This document shows, one piece after another, positions 53,208 to 61,841 of a DNA stretch of 64,000 nucleotides. Origin of the DNA: Selenomonadales bacterium 4137-cl (GTDB lineage: Bacteria; Bacillota; Negativicutes; Sporomusales; UBA7701). Position 1 is the stretch's first letter, and each line of letters begins with the position of its first letter. The stretch spans positions 4,240,001 to 4,304,000 of the forward strand of contig JAUOZS010000001.1 of assembly GCA_032334055.1 (NCBI GenBank). The letters run 5' to 3'. A program made the position numbers and the translations under genes. The notes beneath the pieces are model-generated. The model did no database searches. It was not told where the DNA came from and saw nothing but the letters and a program-made list of their open reading frames with translations.

Positions 53208-53987
53208 ATGCTGAAAACACGCATTATTCCCACCCTCCTGTGGAAAGACGTCGGCTTGGTCAAAGGCGTCGCCTTCGACAGCTGGCGGCGCATCGGCACC
53301 GTCATGCCGGCGGTCAAAGTATACAACACCCGCCAGGTCGACGAACTGATGCTGCTCGACATAACGGCGACCGAACAACAGCGCGAGCCGGACTACGACA
53401 CCATCAACGAAATCGCCGCCGAATGCTTCGTGCCGCTCACCGTGGGCGGCGGGATCCGCACCATCGATCACATCAAAGATCTCCTGCGGGCCGGCGCCGA
53501 CAAAGTCTGCATCAACAGCGCCGCCTTCGACACCCCGGAACTGATCGCCGAAGCGGCCGGCAAATTCGGCACCCAATGCGTGGTCGTCAGCCTCGATGTC
53601 GCCAAAAACCCTGCCGGCGAATACGAATGCGTCAGCCTGTCGGGCAAACGCTTCACCGGCCGTCCGCCAGAGGAATGGGCCCGCCGGATGGAAGAACTGG
53701 GCGCAGGGGAAATACTGCTCACCTCCGTCGAACGCGACGGAACCATGCAGGGATACGACATCCCGCTTATCAAACAAGTCGCCGGCCTCGTAAGCATACC
53801 CGTCATAGCGTCGGGGGGGGCCGGCAACTACCACCACATGTACGAAGCCATCGCCCACGGCAACGCCTCGGCCGTCGCGGCGGCCAGCATCTTCCACTTC
53901 ACCGAGCAGACACCCCTCGAAGCCAAACAATACCTGGGCTCAAAAGGAGTGCCGGTGCGCAACATCAACCTGAGGCAGCCCGCCTGA
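53208..53987 (+). CDS. hisF3: HisF-like ammonia-channel subunit of the pseudaminate amidotransferase (module 2)
   Basis: A 259-residue TIM barrel. As in module 1, position 11 is Leu instead of the cyclase Asp (IIPTLLWKDVG), but Arg5, the Glu of VDELMLLD, the Lys of GADKVCIN and the Glu of LGAGEILL, which form the gate of the ammonia tunnel, are kept, and so is the second Asp (VVSLDVAKN). It begins one base after the hisH stop with GTGGAGG upstream. Confidence 0.9.
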   Translation: MLKTRIIPTLLWKDVGLVKGVAFDSWRRIGTVMPAVKVYNTRQVDELMLLDITATEQQREPDYDTINEIAAECFVPLTVGGGIRTIDHIKDLLRAGADKVCINSAAFDTPELIAEAAGKFGTQCVVVSLDVAKNPAGEYECVSLSGKRFTGRPPEEWARRMEELGAGEILLTSVERDGTMQGYDIPLIKQVAGLVSIPVIASGGAGNYHHMYEAIAHGNASAVAAASIFHFTEQTPLEAKQYLGSKGVPVRNINLRQPA

Positions 53988-54011
53988 CAGCCGGCTAAAG
54001 GGAGAAATGCC

Positions 54012-55070
54012 ATGAACATCGCCATTCGCGCCGACGCGTCGACAGCCATCGGCATCGGTCATCTCATGCGGTGTCTCACCATGGCCGAAGAACTGAAAGA
54101 AAAAAGCTGCCGGGTACTGTTCATCTCCCGGCGGCTGCCGGACAACGCCGCCGCGGCGATACGGGCCAAACACCGCCTGCGGCTCCTCCCTGACGACCTT
54201 TCCTGGGAGGAGGACGCCGAACTGACCGGTGACATCCTCCGCCGCGAAAGCTTCCGGACGGATCGGCTCATCGTCGACAACTACCGCCTCGACGCCCGCT
54301 GGGAAACTAGCCTGCGGCCCTATTCCGGGAAAATAATGGTCATCGACGACCTCGCCGACAGACCCCACGACTGCGACCTGCTGCTCGACCAAAACTACTA
54401 CCGCGACGCCGAAAACCGCTACGACGGCCTGCTGCCGGGCCACTGCCGGCGCTTTTTCGGGCCGCGGTTTGCGCTGTTGCGCCGCGAATTCCGGGAAGCG
54501 CGCAAACGAACCGCGCCGCGTGACGGGAAAATACGGCGACTGTTCGTCTTCTTCGGCGGCACCGATCCCACCGGCGAAACCCTCAAAACCCTCACCGCCC
54601 TCCGCGAATGGTGCCGGCCGGACATCGCCGCCGACATCGTCGTGGGCGGCGACAACCCGCGCCGCGAAGAAATCCGGCAGGCGTGCGCAACCCTGCCGCA
54701 GGCAACCTTTCACTGCCAGATCGACAACATCGCCGCCCTCATGGCCCACGCCGACCTAGCCGTCGGCACCGGCGGCACCGCCAGCTGGGAACGCTGCAGC
54801 CTCGGTCTGCCGGCCCTTCTCGTCGTCGCCGCCCCCAACCAGGCGGAAGTCGCCGCCAACCTCCACGCCGCCGGCGCCGGCTGGCTGCTCGGCGACAGCG
54901 CGACCGTAGCAGCCGGCGACATCGCCGCCGCGCTGGAAAAAGCCGCCGCCGACCAACCGGCGGTGCGCCAGGCGTCGCAGCAGGCCGCGCGGCTCATGGG
55001 CGAGCCCGGCTTTGACGGAATGGACGCCATACTTCAGGCACTCATGGAGGATGATCATGCTGCGCTATGA
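54012..55070 (+). CDS. pseG: UDP-2,4-diacetamido-2,4,6-trideoxy-L-altropyranose hydrolase
   Basis: Removes UDP from the acetylated intermediate to free the sugar for condensation. The 352-residue GT-B-like protein has the signature GIGHLMRCLTMAEEL with the catalytic His, and LAVGTGGTASWERCSLGLPA for UDP binding. AAAGGGAG precedes the ATG. It overlaps pseH by 14 bases. Confidence 0.93.
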   Translation: MNIAIRADASTAIGIGHLMRCLTMAEELKEKSCRVLFISRRLPDNAAAAIRAKHRLRLLPDDLSWEEDAELTGDILRRESFRTDRLIVDNYRLDARWETSLRPYSGKIMVIDDLADRPHDCDLLLDQNYYRDAENRYDGLLPGHCRRFFGPRFALLRREFREARKRTAPRDGKIRRLFVFFGGTDPTGETLKTLTALREWCRPDIAADIVVGGDNPRREEIRQACATLPQATFHCQIDNIAALMAHADLAVGTGGTASWERCSLGLPALLVVAAPNQAEVAANLHAAGAGWLLGDSATVAAGDIAAALEKAAADQPAVRQASQQAARLMGEPGFDGMDAILQALMEDDHAAL

Positions 55071-55620
55071 AGACTGCACGCTCCGCCCCATCGCGGAAAG
55101 CGACCTCGACATCATGCTCGCCTGGCGCAACTTGCCCGCCATCAGGCACAACATGTTCAACGACCACACCATAACCCCCGAGGAGCACCGCGCCTGGTTC
55201 GAACGGGCCCAAAACTCCCGGCTCAGCCGCCATCTGCTCTTCCTGCACCGCGACCGGCCGCTCGGCGCCGTAAACATCAGAGGCATCGACCGCGTCAACG
55301 GCCGCTGCATCTGGGGCTTCTACATCGGCGACCCCGACGCGCCGCGCGGCAGCGGCACCGCCATGGCCTGCCTGGCGCTCGACCACATCTTCGGCGACCT
55401 CGGCATGCGCAAAATCTGCAGCGAAGCCTTCGCCTTCAACGACGCCAGCGTCAACTACCACCGTAAACTCGGCTTCCGCGAGGAAGGCCGGCTCAGGGCC
55501 CATCAGATAAAACAAGGCAAATACGAAGACATCATCATCTTCGGCCTCTTCCGGCCCGAATGGGAGGAAACGCGTCCCAGACTGCTCGAAACTCTGCGGG
55601 AGGTGAGTCGCAATGGCTGA
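55057..55620 (+). CDS. pseH: UDP-4-amino-4,6-dideoxy-N-acetyl-L-altrosamine N-acetyltransferase
   Basis: GNAT enzyme that acetylates the 4-amino group made by PseC. 187 residues: ESDLDIMLAWRN, HLLFLHRDRPLGAVNI, GSGTAMACLALDHIF and NDASVNYHRKLGFREEG, the last being the acetyl-CoA region. Of three in-frame starts I pick the ATG six bases after GGAGG; the ATG two codons earlier touches the ribosome site. Confidence 0.92.
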   Translation: MLRYEDCTLRPIAESDLDIMLAWRNLPAIRHNMFNDHTITPEEHRAWFERAQNSRLSRHLLFLHRDRPLGAVNIRGIDRVNGRCIWGFYIGDPDAPRGSGTAMACLALDHIFGDLGMRKICSEAFAFNDASVNYHRKLGFREEGRLRAHQIKQGKYEDIIIFGLFRPEWEETRPRLLETLREVSRNG

Positions 55621-56680
55621 ATTCTTGATCGGCGACCGCGCCATCGGCGCCGGCAGCCCCCCGTTCGTCATCGCCGAAATGTCCGGCAACCACAACCAAT
55701 CCCTTGAGCGCGCCCTCGCCATCGTCGACGCCGCCGCCCGGGCGGGCGCCCACGCCCTCAAAATCCAGACCTACACCCCCGACACCATGACCCTCGATCT
55801 CGACCGGGGCGAATTCCACATCGGCGACGCCAACAGCCTCTGGCAGGGCAAATCGCTCTATAAACTCTACCAGGAAGCCCACACCCCCTGGGAATGGCAC
55901 CGGCCCATCCTCGACCGCTGCCGCGAACACGGCCTGCTCGGCTTCAGCACCCCCTTCGACGAAACCGCCGTCGACTTCCTCGAAACCCTCGACGTTCCCT
56001 GCTATAAAGTCGCCTCCTTCGAAAACACCGACCTGCCGCTGATCCGCAAAATCGCCGCCACCGGCAAACCGGTCATAATCTCGACCGGCATGGCCACCGC
56101 CGCCGAACTCGACGAAACCGTCCGCCACGCGCGGGCCGCCGGCTGCCGCGACATCGTCCTTCTCAAATGCACCAGCACCTACCCCGCGACCCCCGAAAAC
56201 TCCAACCTGCTCACCATCCCCCACATGCGCCAGCTGTTCGCCTGCGAGGTAGGCCTGTCCGACCACACCATGGGGGTGGGAACGGCGGTAGCCGCCGTCG
56301 CCCTCGGGGCGACCGTAATCGAAAAACACTTCACCCTCGCGCGCGCCGACGGCGGCGTCGACAGCGCCTTCTCGCTCGAACCAGCCGAATTCTCCGCCCT
56401 CGTCGCCGAAACCGAGCGGGCCTGGCAGGCCCTCGGCGCCGTCCGCTACGGGCCGTCCGACAGGGAAAAGGCGTCGTTGCAGTACCGCCGGTCGCTCTAC
56501 GTCGCCCGCGACATGAAAGCCGGCGACACCTTCACAGCCGGCAACCTGCGGGCGATCAGGCCTGGCAACGGGCTGGCGCCCAAATACTACAACCTGCTCC
56601 TCGGGAAAAAAGTCATCCACGACGTAAACGCGGGAACCCCCGTCAGCTTCGATTTGGTCATGGAAATGGAAGACAAATAG
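55613..56680 (+). CDS. pseI: Pseudaminate synthase
   Basis: Condenses the hexose with phosphoenolpyruvate to give pseudaminic acid. The 355-residue NeuB-type protein has VIAEMSGNHNQSLERAL and IQTYTPDTMTLD, ISTGMATAAELDE, and CTSTYPATPE and LSDHTMG with the barrel's catalytic residues; a C-terminal SAF domain starts near residue 285 (YVARDMKAGDTFTAGNLRAI). It is the last pse gene and overlaps pseH by eight bases. Confidence 0.95.
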   Translation: MAEFLIGDRAIGAGSPPFVIAEMSGNHNQSLERALAIVDAAARAGAHALKIQTYTPDTMTLDLDRGEFHIGDANSLWQGKSLYKLYQEAHTPWEWHRPILDRCREHGLLGFSTPFDETAVDFLETLDVPCYKVASFENTDLPLIRKIAATGKPVIISTGMATAAELDETVRHARAAGCRDIVLLKCTSTYPATPENSNLLTIPHMRQLFACEVGLSDHTMGVGTAVAAVALGATVIEKHFTLARADGGVDSAFSLEPAEFSALVAETERAWQALGAVRYGPSDREKASLQYRRSLYVARDMKAGDTFTAGNLRAIRPGNGLAPKYYNLLLGKKVIHDVNAGTPVSFDLVMEMEDK

Positions 56681-56691
56681 CAAAAACGGCG

Positions 56692-56718
56692 AAATGCGGC
56701 GGAAATCCCGCCGCATTT
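56692..56718 (+). terminator. Terminator after pseI
   Basis: AAATGCGGCGG and CCGCCGCATTT around a 5-base loop; the T tract is weak (ATTTATTGTT). Confidence 0.6.
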
Positions 56719-56732
56719 ATTGTTGAAAATGC

Positions 56733-56760
56733 TAAAGAAATCGACCGTTTCCTTCGATAA
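56733..56760 (+). promoter_or_regulatory. Possible sigma-28 type promoter for flaG-fliD
   Basis: TAAA, 16 bases, TTCGATAA. Six of eight -10 bases match GCCGATAA, but the spacer is one longer than ideal. It lies 36 bases before flaG, whose operon is typically sigma-28 dependent. Confidence 0.45.
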
Positions 56761-56795
56761 TATTTATACCGGTAGTATTTTGCGAGGTGATTCAC

Positions 56796-57161
56796 ATGGA
56801 AGTGAATAAAATCAATCCGGCCGTTTTGCCGGACCAGGGAATGTCCGGCGCCGCTGTTGATGCCAAGGTATTCAAGGGAAACCCCGACGCCCAGCAGAAA
56901 ATGCCCGCAAAACAGTCATCACCCCAGGAGGACCCGACCCCGGAGGAGATGGAAAACGTCACAGACGCCATGAACAAATTCATGGAGTCGCTCAACGCCG
57001 ACCTGCAGTTCGCGATTCACGAAAAAACCAACCGCATGATGGTCAGGGTGGTCGACGTCAAAACCCATAAAGTGCTCAAGGAATTTCCGCCGCACGAACT
57101 GCTCGACACCCTGGCTGCCATCAGCGAATACGTGGGAGCGCTCCTCGACAAAAAAGTCTGA
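56796..57161 (+). CDS. flaG: FlaG family protein
   Basis: A 121-residue protein with the FlaG core FAIHEKTNRMMVRVVDVKTHKVLKEFPPHELLDTL, here seen as HEKTNRMMVRVVD and KEFPPHELLDT. Its role, probably in filament length, is not fully known. Usually encoded before fliD, as here. I chose the ATG with GAGGTGA six bases upstream. Confidence 0.9.
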   Translation: MEVNKINPAVLPDQGMSGAAVDAKVFKGNPDAQQKMPAKQSSPQEDPTPEEMENVTDAMNKFMESLNADLQFAIHEKTNRMMVRVVDVKTHKVLKEFPPHELLDTLAAISEYVGALLDKKV

Positions 57162-57193
57162 GGGCTTCCAACGGTTAGATTGGAGGGATACTT

Positions 57194-59053
57194 ATGGTCA
57201 TGCGCACATACGGTCTGAGCGGTTCGGGAATGGATATCGATTCGCTCGTCAAAGACCTGATGAAAGCCCGCAGAGCGCGGTACGACAAAGTTCAGCAGCA
57301 GAGAACCCAGTTGGAGTGGAAAAAAGAAGACTATAACTCCATCTACACCCTCGCGCAGAATTTCCGCAACACCGACCTCGCCAACTTCCGCAAGCAGAGC
57401 AACCTGTCCCCGAAGCTGGTATCGTCCACCAACGACGCGGTCGTGAGCGCCACCGCCAACGGGGCGGCGGCCAACATCGAGCACTCCATCGTCGTCAGCC
57501 AACTGGCCGGCGGCGTCAAAATGACCAGCAGCGACGGCATCACCCCCACAGGCAACTACAAAGGCTCGCTGACCGCCCAGTTTGGTATCGCCGCCGGCAC
57601 CACCCTCGACTTCACCATCAACGGCAAAAACATCAAAGTCAACGTCACCGATACCACCACCCTCAACAACGTCGCCAGCAGCATCAACCAGGCGGACGCC
57701 GGCGTAAAAGCCAGCTATGACGCCACCCTTGACAGATTCTTCCTTTACACCGACAAAACAGGCGCCGCCGCCACAATCAACTTCAACGGCACCACCGACG
57801 GGGGAATGGACTTCCTGTTCAACACCCTCAAACTCGGCGGTTACTCACCCGGTCTGAACACCATCGGCGAGGTCAGCCGCAACACCGTGGACGCCGCCGA
57901 CTACGGCACCAAAACCCTCCAGGAACTGTACGGCATCAGCGGCGACTTCCAGCTAAGCATGACCGACAACGGCGTCGCCGACACCATCGACATCGCCGCC
58001 AGCGACACCCTCAGCGTCGCCCTCGACAAAATCAACGCCAAACTGGGCGCAGGCGCCGCCACCTACGACGCCGGCACTGGCCGGATCACCGTCAAAGCCG
58101 TCGATCCCGACCACGCCTACACCCTCGACGGGGCGGACGCCACCGGCAAAGCCTTCCTCCAGGACAACCTCGGGCTTGTCTCCATGGTCCAGAACGGCCA
58201 CGACGCCGTCTTCAACCTTGACGGCGTGGATCTCACCCAGGCCGCGAACACCTTCACCGTCTCCGGCGTCACGTACAACCTCAAATCGGTCAGCCTGACA
58301 AATCCCGACACCGGCTCCCCTATAGCGACCTCGGTCAACGTCAAGGCGGACATCGAAAAGACCATCGACGCGGTCCAGTCGTTCGTGGACATATACAACA
58401 GCTTCATCTCCGTCATCAACAAAGAAGTCAACGAAGACCGCTACCGCGACTACATGCCCCTCACCAGCGAGCAGAAAGAAGCCATGAGCGACAGCGAAGC
58501 CGCCGCCTGGGAAAAGAAAGCGCGAAGCGGCATACTGCGCAACGACTCCATTCTCTCGTCCGCCCTCACGACAATGCGACGCAATATTTCCACCCCCATC
58601 AGCGGGCTGAGCGGGAAATACACCTCCGCTTCGAGCATCGGCGTCAGGACCGGCTCCTATATCGACGACGACGGCAACCTCACATCGGAATACGGCAACG
58701 GCGGGAAACTGTACGTCGACGAAGACGACCTGCGGGCCGCCCTTGAGGAAGATCCCGACGTCGTATACAAAATCTTCGGCAACACCGAAAGCACAACCGG
58801 CGTCGCCGGCCGCCTCTACGACCAGTTCGACGAGGCGCTGAAGCAACTGCGCACCGAAGCCGGCTATCCCAACACCACCGATACGACCAGCTTTTTGGCC
58901 AAGCGCCTGCAAAACTACGACAAGCAGCTAGTCTCCATGAACGACCAGCTGACAATGATGGAAAACCGCTATTACCGGCAATTCGACGCCATGGAAGCGG
59001 CGCTCGCGCAGCTCAACAAGCAAAGCTCGTGGCTGAGCCAGCAATTCAGCTGA
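57194..59053 (+). CDS. fliD: Flagellar cap protein
   Basis: FliD forms the filament cap that folds incoming flagellin. The 619-residue protein has YGLSGSGMDIDSLVKDLMKA and the FliD N-terminal domain to about 110; the C-terminal domain (from about 380) has VQSFVDIYNSFISVI and ends with coiled helices (NDQLTMMENRYYRQFDAME, NKQSSWLSQQFS). It is longer than typical FliD (about 480), with extra beta domains near 110-380. Confidence 0.95.
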   Translation: MVMRTYGLSGSGMDIDSLVKDLMKARRARYDKVQQQRTQLEWKKEDYNSIYTLAQNFRNTDLANFRKQSNLSPKLVSSTNDAVVSATANGAAANIEHSIVVSQLAGGVKMTSSDGITPTGNYKGSLTAQFGIAAGTTLDFTINGKNIKVNVTDTTTLNNVASSINQADAGVKASYDATLDRFFLYTDKTGAAATINFNGTTDGGMDFLFNTLKLGGYSPGLNTIGEVSRNTVDAADYGTKTLQELYGISGDFQLSMTDNGVADTIDIAASDTLSVALDKINAKLGAGAATYDAGTGRITVKAVDPDHAYTLDGADATGKAFLQDNLGLVSMVQNGHDAVFNLDGVDLTQAANTFTVSGVTYNLKSVSLTNPDTGSPIATSVNVKADIEKTIDAVQSFVDIYNSFISVINKEVNEDRYRDYMPLTSEQKEAMSDSEAAAWEKKARSGILRNDSILSSALTTMRRNISTPISGLSGKYTSASSIGVRTGSYIDDDGNLTSEYGNGGKLYVDEDDLRAALEEDPDVVYKIFGNTESTTGVAGRLYDQFDEALKQLRTEAGYPNTTDTTSFLAKRLQNYDKQLVSMNDQLTMMENRYYRQFDAMEAALAQLNKQSSWLSQQFS

Positions 59054-59082
59054 TAAACTAACCGACACGGGGGCCGAAAGAC

Positions 59083-59640
59083 ATGGCAATCGCGGGACTT
59101 TCCGGAAGCAGTGTTGAATACTACGCCCGGCTCAGCGCCGAAAAGGAGACGATCAAAAACCAGGCCGCCAACCTGGAAAGCGCCGCCAAGAAAGTCGAAG
59201 ACAGCATCGACGCATTCAGCCCGAACGGAATGTTTACCAACCTCTACATAACCAACAAAAACAGCTCCGCGTTCCGGGATTTCTCGGCCAACGCCCTTCG
59301 CGGACTGGTCAAAAGCTATAACGAGCTCAACGAGGTGAGCGCATCCTCCGACCGGCTGAGCGACGAAGGCAAGGCGCTGCTCGACAAGGCGAAAGCGCTG
59401 TTTGCCGGCCCAAACGCCGAATTGTTCCGGGAGATGGGGCTCGAAATGAACGCCGCCACCGGGACAATGACGTTCGATGAGAATCGCTTTGCCGACAGAC
59501 TGGCCGCCGATCCTTACGAAGTCAAACGGCTGCTCTGCGACCGCAACAGCCTGGGCTCGGTGCTGCAGCAAGTCATTGAAGACATTGCGGCCAGGTCCAC
59601 CCAAGGCTATTTCAACTCCTCGTTCATCATCAATGCATAA
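59083..59640 (+). CDS. Short FliD C-terminal-like protein
   Basis: A 185-residue protein between fliD and fliS. The helix and loop LRGLVKSYNELNEVSASSDRL followed by a stretch like MTFDENRFADRLAADPYEVKRLL resembles the FliD C-terminal domain layout (YN-helix, then an L..D...LA.DP..V..LF segment). Its N-terminus (AIAGLSGSSVEYYARL) loosely resembles a flagellar D0 start. No family is recognised securely, and it may be a co-cap or chaperone-like partner. Good spacing and a ribosome site (CGGGGG) support it. Confidence 0.6.
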   Translation: MAIAGLSGSSVEYYARLSAEKETIKNQAANLESAAKKVEDSIDAFSPNGMFTNLYITNKNSSAFRDFSANALRGLVKSYNELNEVSASSDRLSDEGKALLDKAKALFAGPNAELFREMGLEMNAATGTMTFDENRFADRLAADPYEVKRLLCDRNSLGSVLQQVIEDIAARSTQGYFNSSFIINA

Positions 59641-59706
59641 TCCGGCCCGAAACCATCGGCCCGCCCATACCGCCACGACAATTCAGCACGCAGGAGGAAG
59701 ATACAC

Positions 59707-60099
59707 ATGGATGCTTCCACGACCGCCAGCACCTACAGGACCCAGCAAATAATGACCGCCTCCCCGGAAGAACTTACCATGATGCTGTATAACGGCGCCA
59801 TCCGCTTTGTCAACGAAAGCATCCAGAGCCTTGAGGCGGGCAATCTGGAGAAATCGAACAACGCCAACATCCGGGCCCAGAATATCGTCCGCGAATTTAT
59901 GGCCACCCTCGACATGCGGTACGACATCGCCAAAAACCTCATGGCCCTCTACGACTACATCGAATATTGCCTCATCCAGGGCAACGCCCATAAAGACAAA
60001 TCCCAACTCGAACAGGCCCGGTCGATGCTCCAGGAGCTCCGCGACACCTGGGCCGAAGCAATGAAACAAGTAAGACTGGCAAAGGTGGTCGGTAGATAA
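59707..60099 (+). CDS. fliS: Flagellin chaperone
   Basis: FliS binds the flagellin C-terminus before export. 130 residues with STYRTQQIMTASPEELTMMLYNGAIRF, seen as YRTQQIMTASPEELTMML, the FliS hallmark, and the helix bundle to GRWAEAMKQV-like end. One-base overlap with the next gene. Confidence 0.95.
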   Translation: MDASTTASTYRTQQIMTASPEELTMMLYNGAIRFVNESIQSLEAGNLEKSNNANIRAQNIVREFMATLDMRYDIAKNLMALYDYIEYCLIQGNAHKDKSQLEQARSMLQELRDTWAEAMKQVRLAKVVGR

Positions 60100-60437
60100 T
60101 GGTAGTGAAGTCGGCGAAAGACCTGTGGTGCGACTATCTGTTCCTGACGAGGGAAATGGCTAAATTCCTCGCGAAAGAGGATCTGGAAATGTTCCAAAAC
60201 CTGATGGACCAGCGGGAACGCCTCCAGCAACTGATAGACGACAACGCCGACAATCATTTTGCCGCCTCCGACGAGGGACGGAAAATCCTCACCCTGATCC
60301 GCGACACCAACACCGGCATCTCTCTCGCCATCAACGGCCGCTACAGCCGGAACAAAAAAATCGACCTCGTCGACCAGGCCTACGCCGGAGGCAACGCGCC
60401 CCCCGCCGCCGGCAGCCGGATGAACAGAATGGGCTGA
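60099..60437 (+). CDS. fliT: FliT-like flagellar chaperone
   Basis: A 112-residue helical protein following fliS, in the usual FliT slot. Sequence conservation in FliT is low; LFLTREMAKFLAKEDLEMFQ and MDQRERLQQLID are helical segments of the right kind. Likely a FliD chaperone. Coupled to fliS by the ATG overlap. Confidence 0.7.
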   Translation: MVVKSAKDLWCDYLFLTREMAKFLAKEDLEMFQNLMDQRERLQQLIDDNADNHFAASDEGRKILTLIRDTNTGISLAINGRYSRNKKIDLVDQAYAGGNAPPAAGSRMNRMG

Positions 60438-60508
60438 CACGCACATCGGCGGGTAACGGAATACCCGCCCGGATAAATCGATCATCCGAACTCACGGAGG
60501 AGAGAACG

Positions 60509-61588
60509 ATGAAAATCGATAGCTACGCCATCTCCATGTCCAGTCAGCACCGGCAGACCGAAACCGACCTCCGGCAGGAAAACCTGCGCTACTGGACCGG
60601 CGACCGTCAGAACCAGACCGCCGCGTCGCAGCTCGGCCAGGTTGCCGAACAGGCGAGGCAAGACCTCGTCGAAATATCCGACGCCGCCAGACAACTGCTT
60701 GCCGGCCAAACCGCGGGCGCGGTCGAAGCCAGCGACGAAACCGATGTTTTCGAACTGAGCGACACCGACAAGCTGAAGATCCAGATGATTCAGGATTTCA
60801 TCGAGCGACTAACCGGCAAAAAACTCAAAATCCAAATCCCCGAAACCCGCAGAATCAAGCTGGACATCGCCGCCGAACTGCTCGGCCTGCGCCACAGCGC
60901 CGCCCAAGCCCGGCCGCGTTACGGCTGGGGCCTCGCCTACGACCTTCACGAGCGGCACTACGAATCCGAGCAGACGACCTTCGCCGCCTCAGGCTCCGTC
61001 AAAACGGCCGACGGCCGCGAAATAAACTTTGACATCGCCTTCGCCGCCAGCCGCGAATACGCCTCCGAAACCAACGTCAGCATCCGGGCCGGCGACGCCC
61101 TCGTCGACCCGCTCGTCATAAACTTCGCCGCCCCCGCCGCCAGCCTCACCGCCGCCAAATACGCCTTCGACCTCGACGCCGACGGCGACAAGGAACAGAT
61201 CTCCTTCGTCGGCCAGGGCAGCGGCTTCCTCACCCTCGACAAGAACGGCGACGGCATCGTCAACAACGGCAGCGAACTCTTCGGGCCCGAGAGCGGCAAC
61301 GGGTTTGCCGACCTGGCAGCCTATGACGCCGACGGCAACAACTGGATCGACGAAAACGACCCTATCTACGCCAAACTCAGCGTCTGGACAAAAGACGAAA
61401 ACGGCAACGACCGCCTCCTCGCCCTCGGGCAGACCGGCGTCGGCGCCATCTACCTCGGCAACGTCGACACCGACTTCAGCTACAAAGACACCGCCAACCA
61501 GCTTCAGGGCCAGCTGCAGCGCAGCGGCGTATTCCTGAGCGAAGAGGGCGGGGTGGGGACTATTCAGCAAGTCGACCTAGCAGTATAA
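60509..61588 (+). CDS. Protein with EF-hand/RTX-like calcium loops near the flagellar genes
   Basis: A 359-residue protein without signal peptide. The N-terminal third is helical and polar (MKIDSYAISMSSQHRQTETD). The C-terminal region has calcium-type loops at 221-227 (DLDADGD), 244-256 (DKNGDGIVNNGSE, then LFG) and 273-284 (DADGNNWIDEND). Such DxNGDG..xxGsELFG blocks occur in secreted proteins of diderms. Position after FliT suggests export by the flagellar machinery or a role in the filament, but that is inference. Possibly used to bind surface glycan. Ends just before repeat copy C. Confidence 0.7.
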   Translation: MKIDSYAISMSSQHRQTETDLRQENLRYWTGDRQNQTAASQLGQVAEQARQDLVEISDAARQLLAGQTAGAVEASDETDVFELSDTDKLKIQMIQDFIERLTGKKLKIQIPETRRIKLDIAAELLGLRHSAAQARPRYGWGLAYDLHERHYESEQTTFAASGSVKTADGREINFDIAFAASREYASETNVSIRAGDALVDPLVINFAAPAASLTAAKYAFDLDADGDKEQISFVGQGSGFLTLDKNGDGIVNNGSELFGPESGNGFADLAAYDADGNNWIDENDPIYAKLSVWTKDENGNDRLLALGQTGVGAIYLGNVDTDFSYKDTANQLQGQLQRSGVFLSEEGGVGTIQQVDLAV

Positions 61589-61590
61589 CG

Positions 61591-61712
61591 GGCCGTTGAT
61601 AAAGCCCCATCTGCGCACTTGTTCCTGCGGGCGCTCGCTAGCCTATACCACGCGGCGCTGTTTTCGCTCGCGTTCCCGGCATCGCCACGCATCCGGGCCT
61701 ATCCGAACGGCC
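61591..61712. repeat. Intergenic long-hairpin repeat, copy C
   Basis: 122 bases with imperfect terminal inverted repeats: GGCCGTTGATAAAGCCCC at the left and GGGCCTATCCGAACGGCC at the right. It begins three bases after the stop of the calcium-loop gene. Confidence 0.75.
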
Positions 61713-61743
61713 ACAAAGTTTATTGAGGATACACTTTCCAAGG

Positions 61744-61765
61744 CCCGGCGAATGCCGGGTCTTTT
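61744..61765 (+). terminator. Terminator
   Basis: CCCGGC-GAAT-GCCGGG followed by TCTTTT. It probably ends the flaG-to-calcium-protein operon. Confidence 0.75.
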
Positions 61766-61809
61766 CCGCTTCGGCACATAACCACGCGGCAATTGCCTTA
61801 TTTTTTTAC

Positions 61810-61838
61810 TTGCTTTTTTTTGCCACCCTCCTTATAAT
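61810..61838 (+). promoter_or_regulatory. Sigma-A type promoter for the structured RNA/leader
   Basis: TTGCTT, 17 bases and a perfect TATAAT, giving a start near 61845 and a leader of about 268 bases before the zinc-ribbon ATG. Confidence 0.65.
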
Positions 61839-61841
61839 TTG

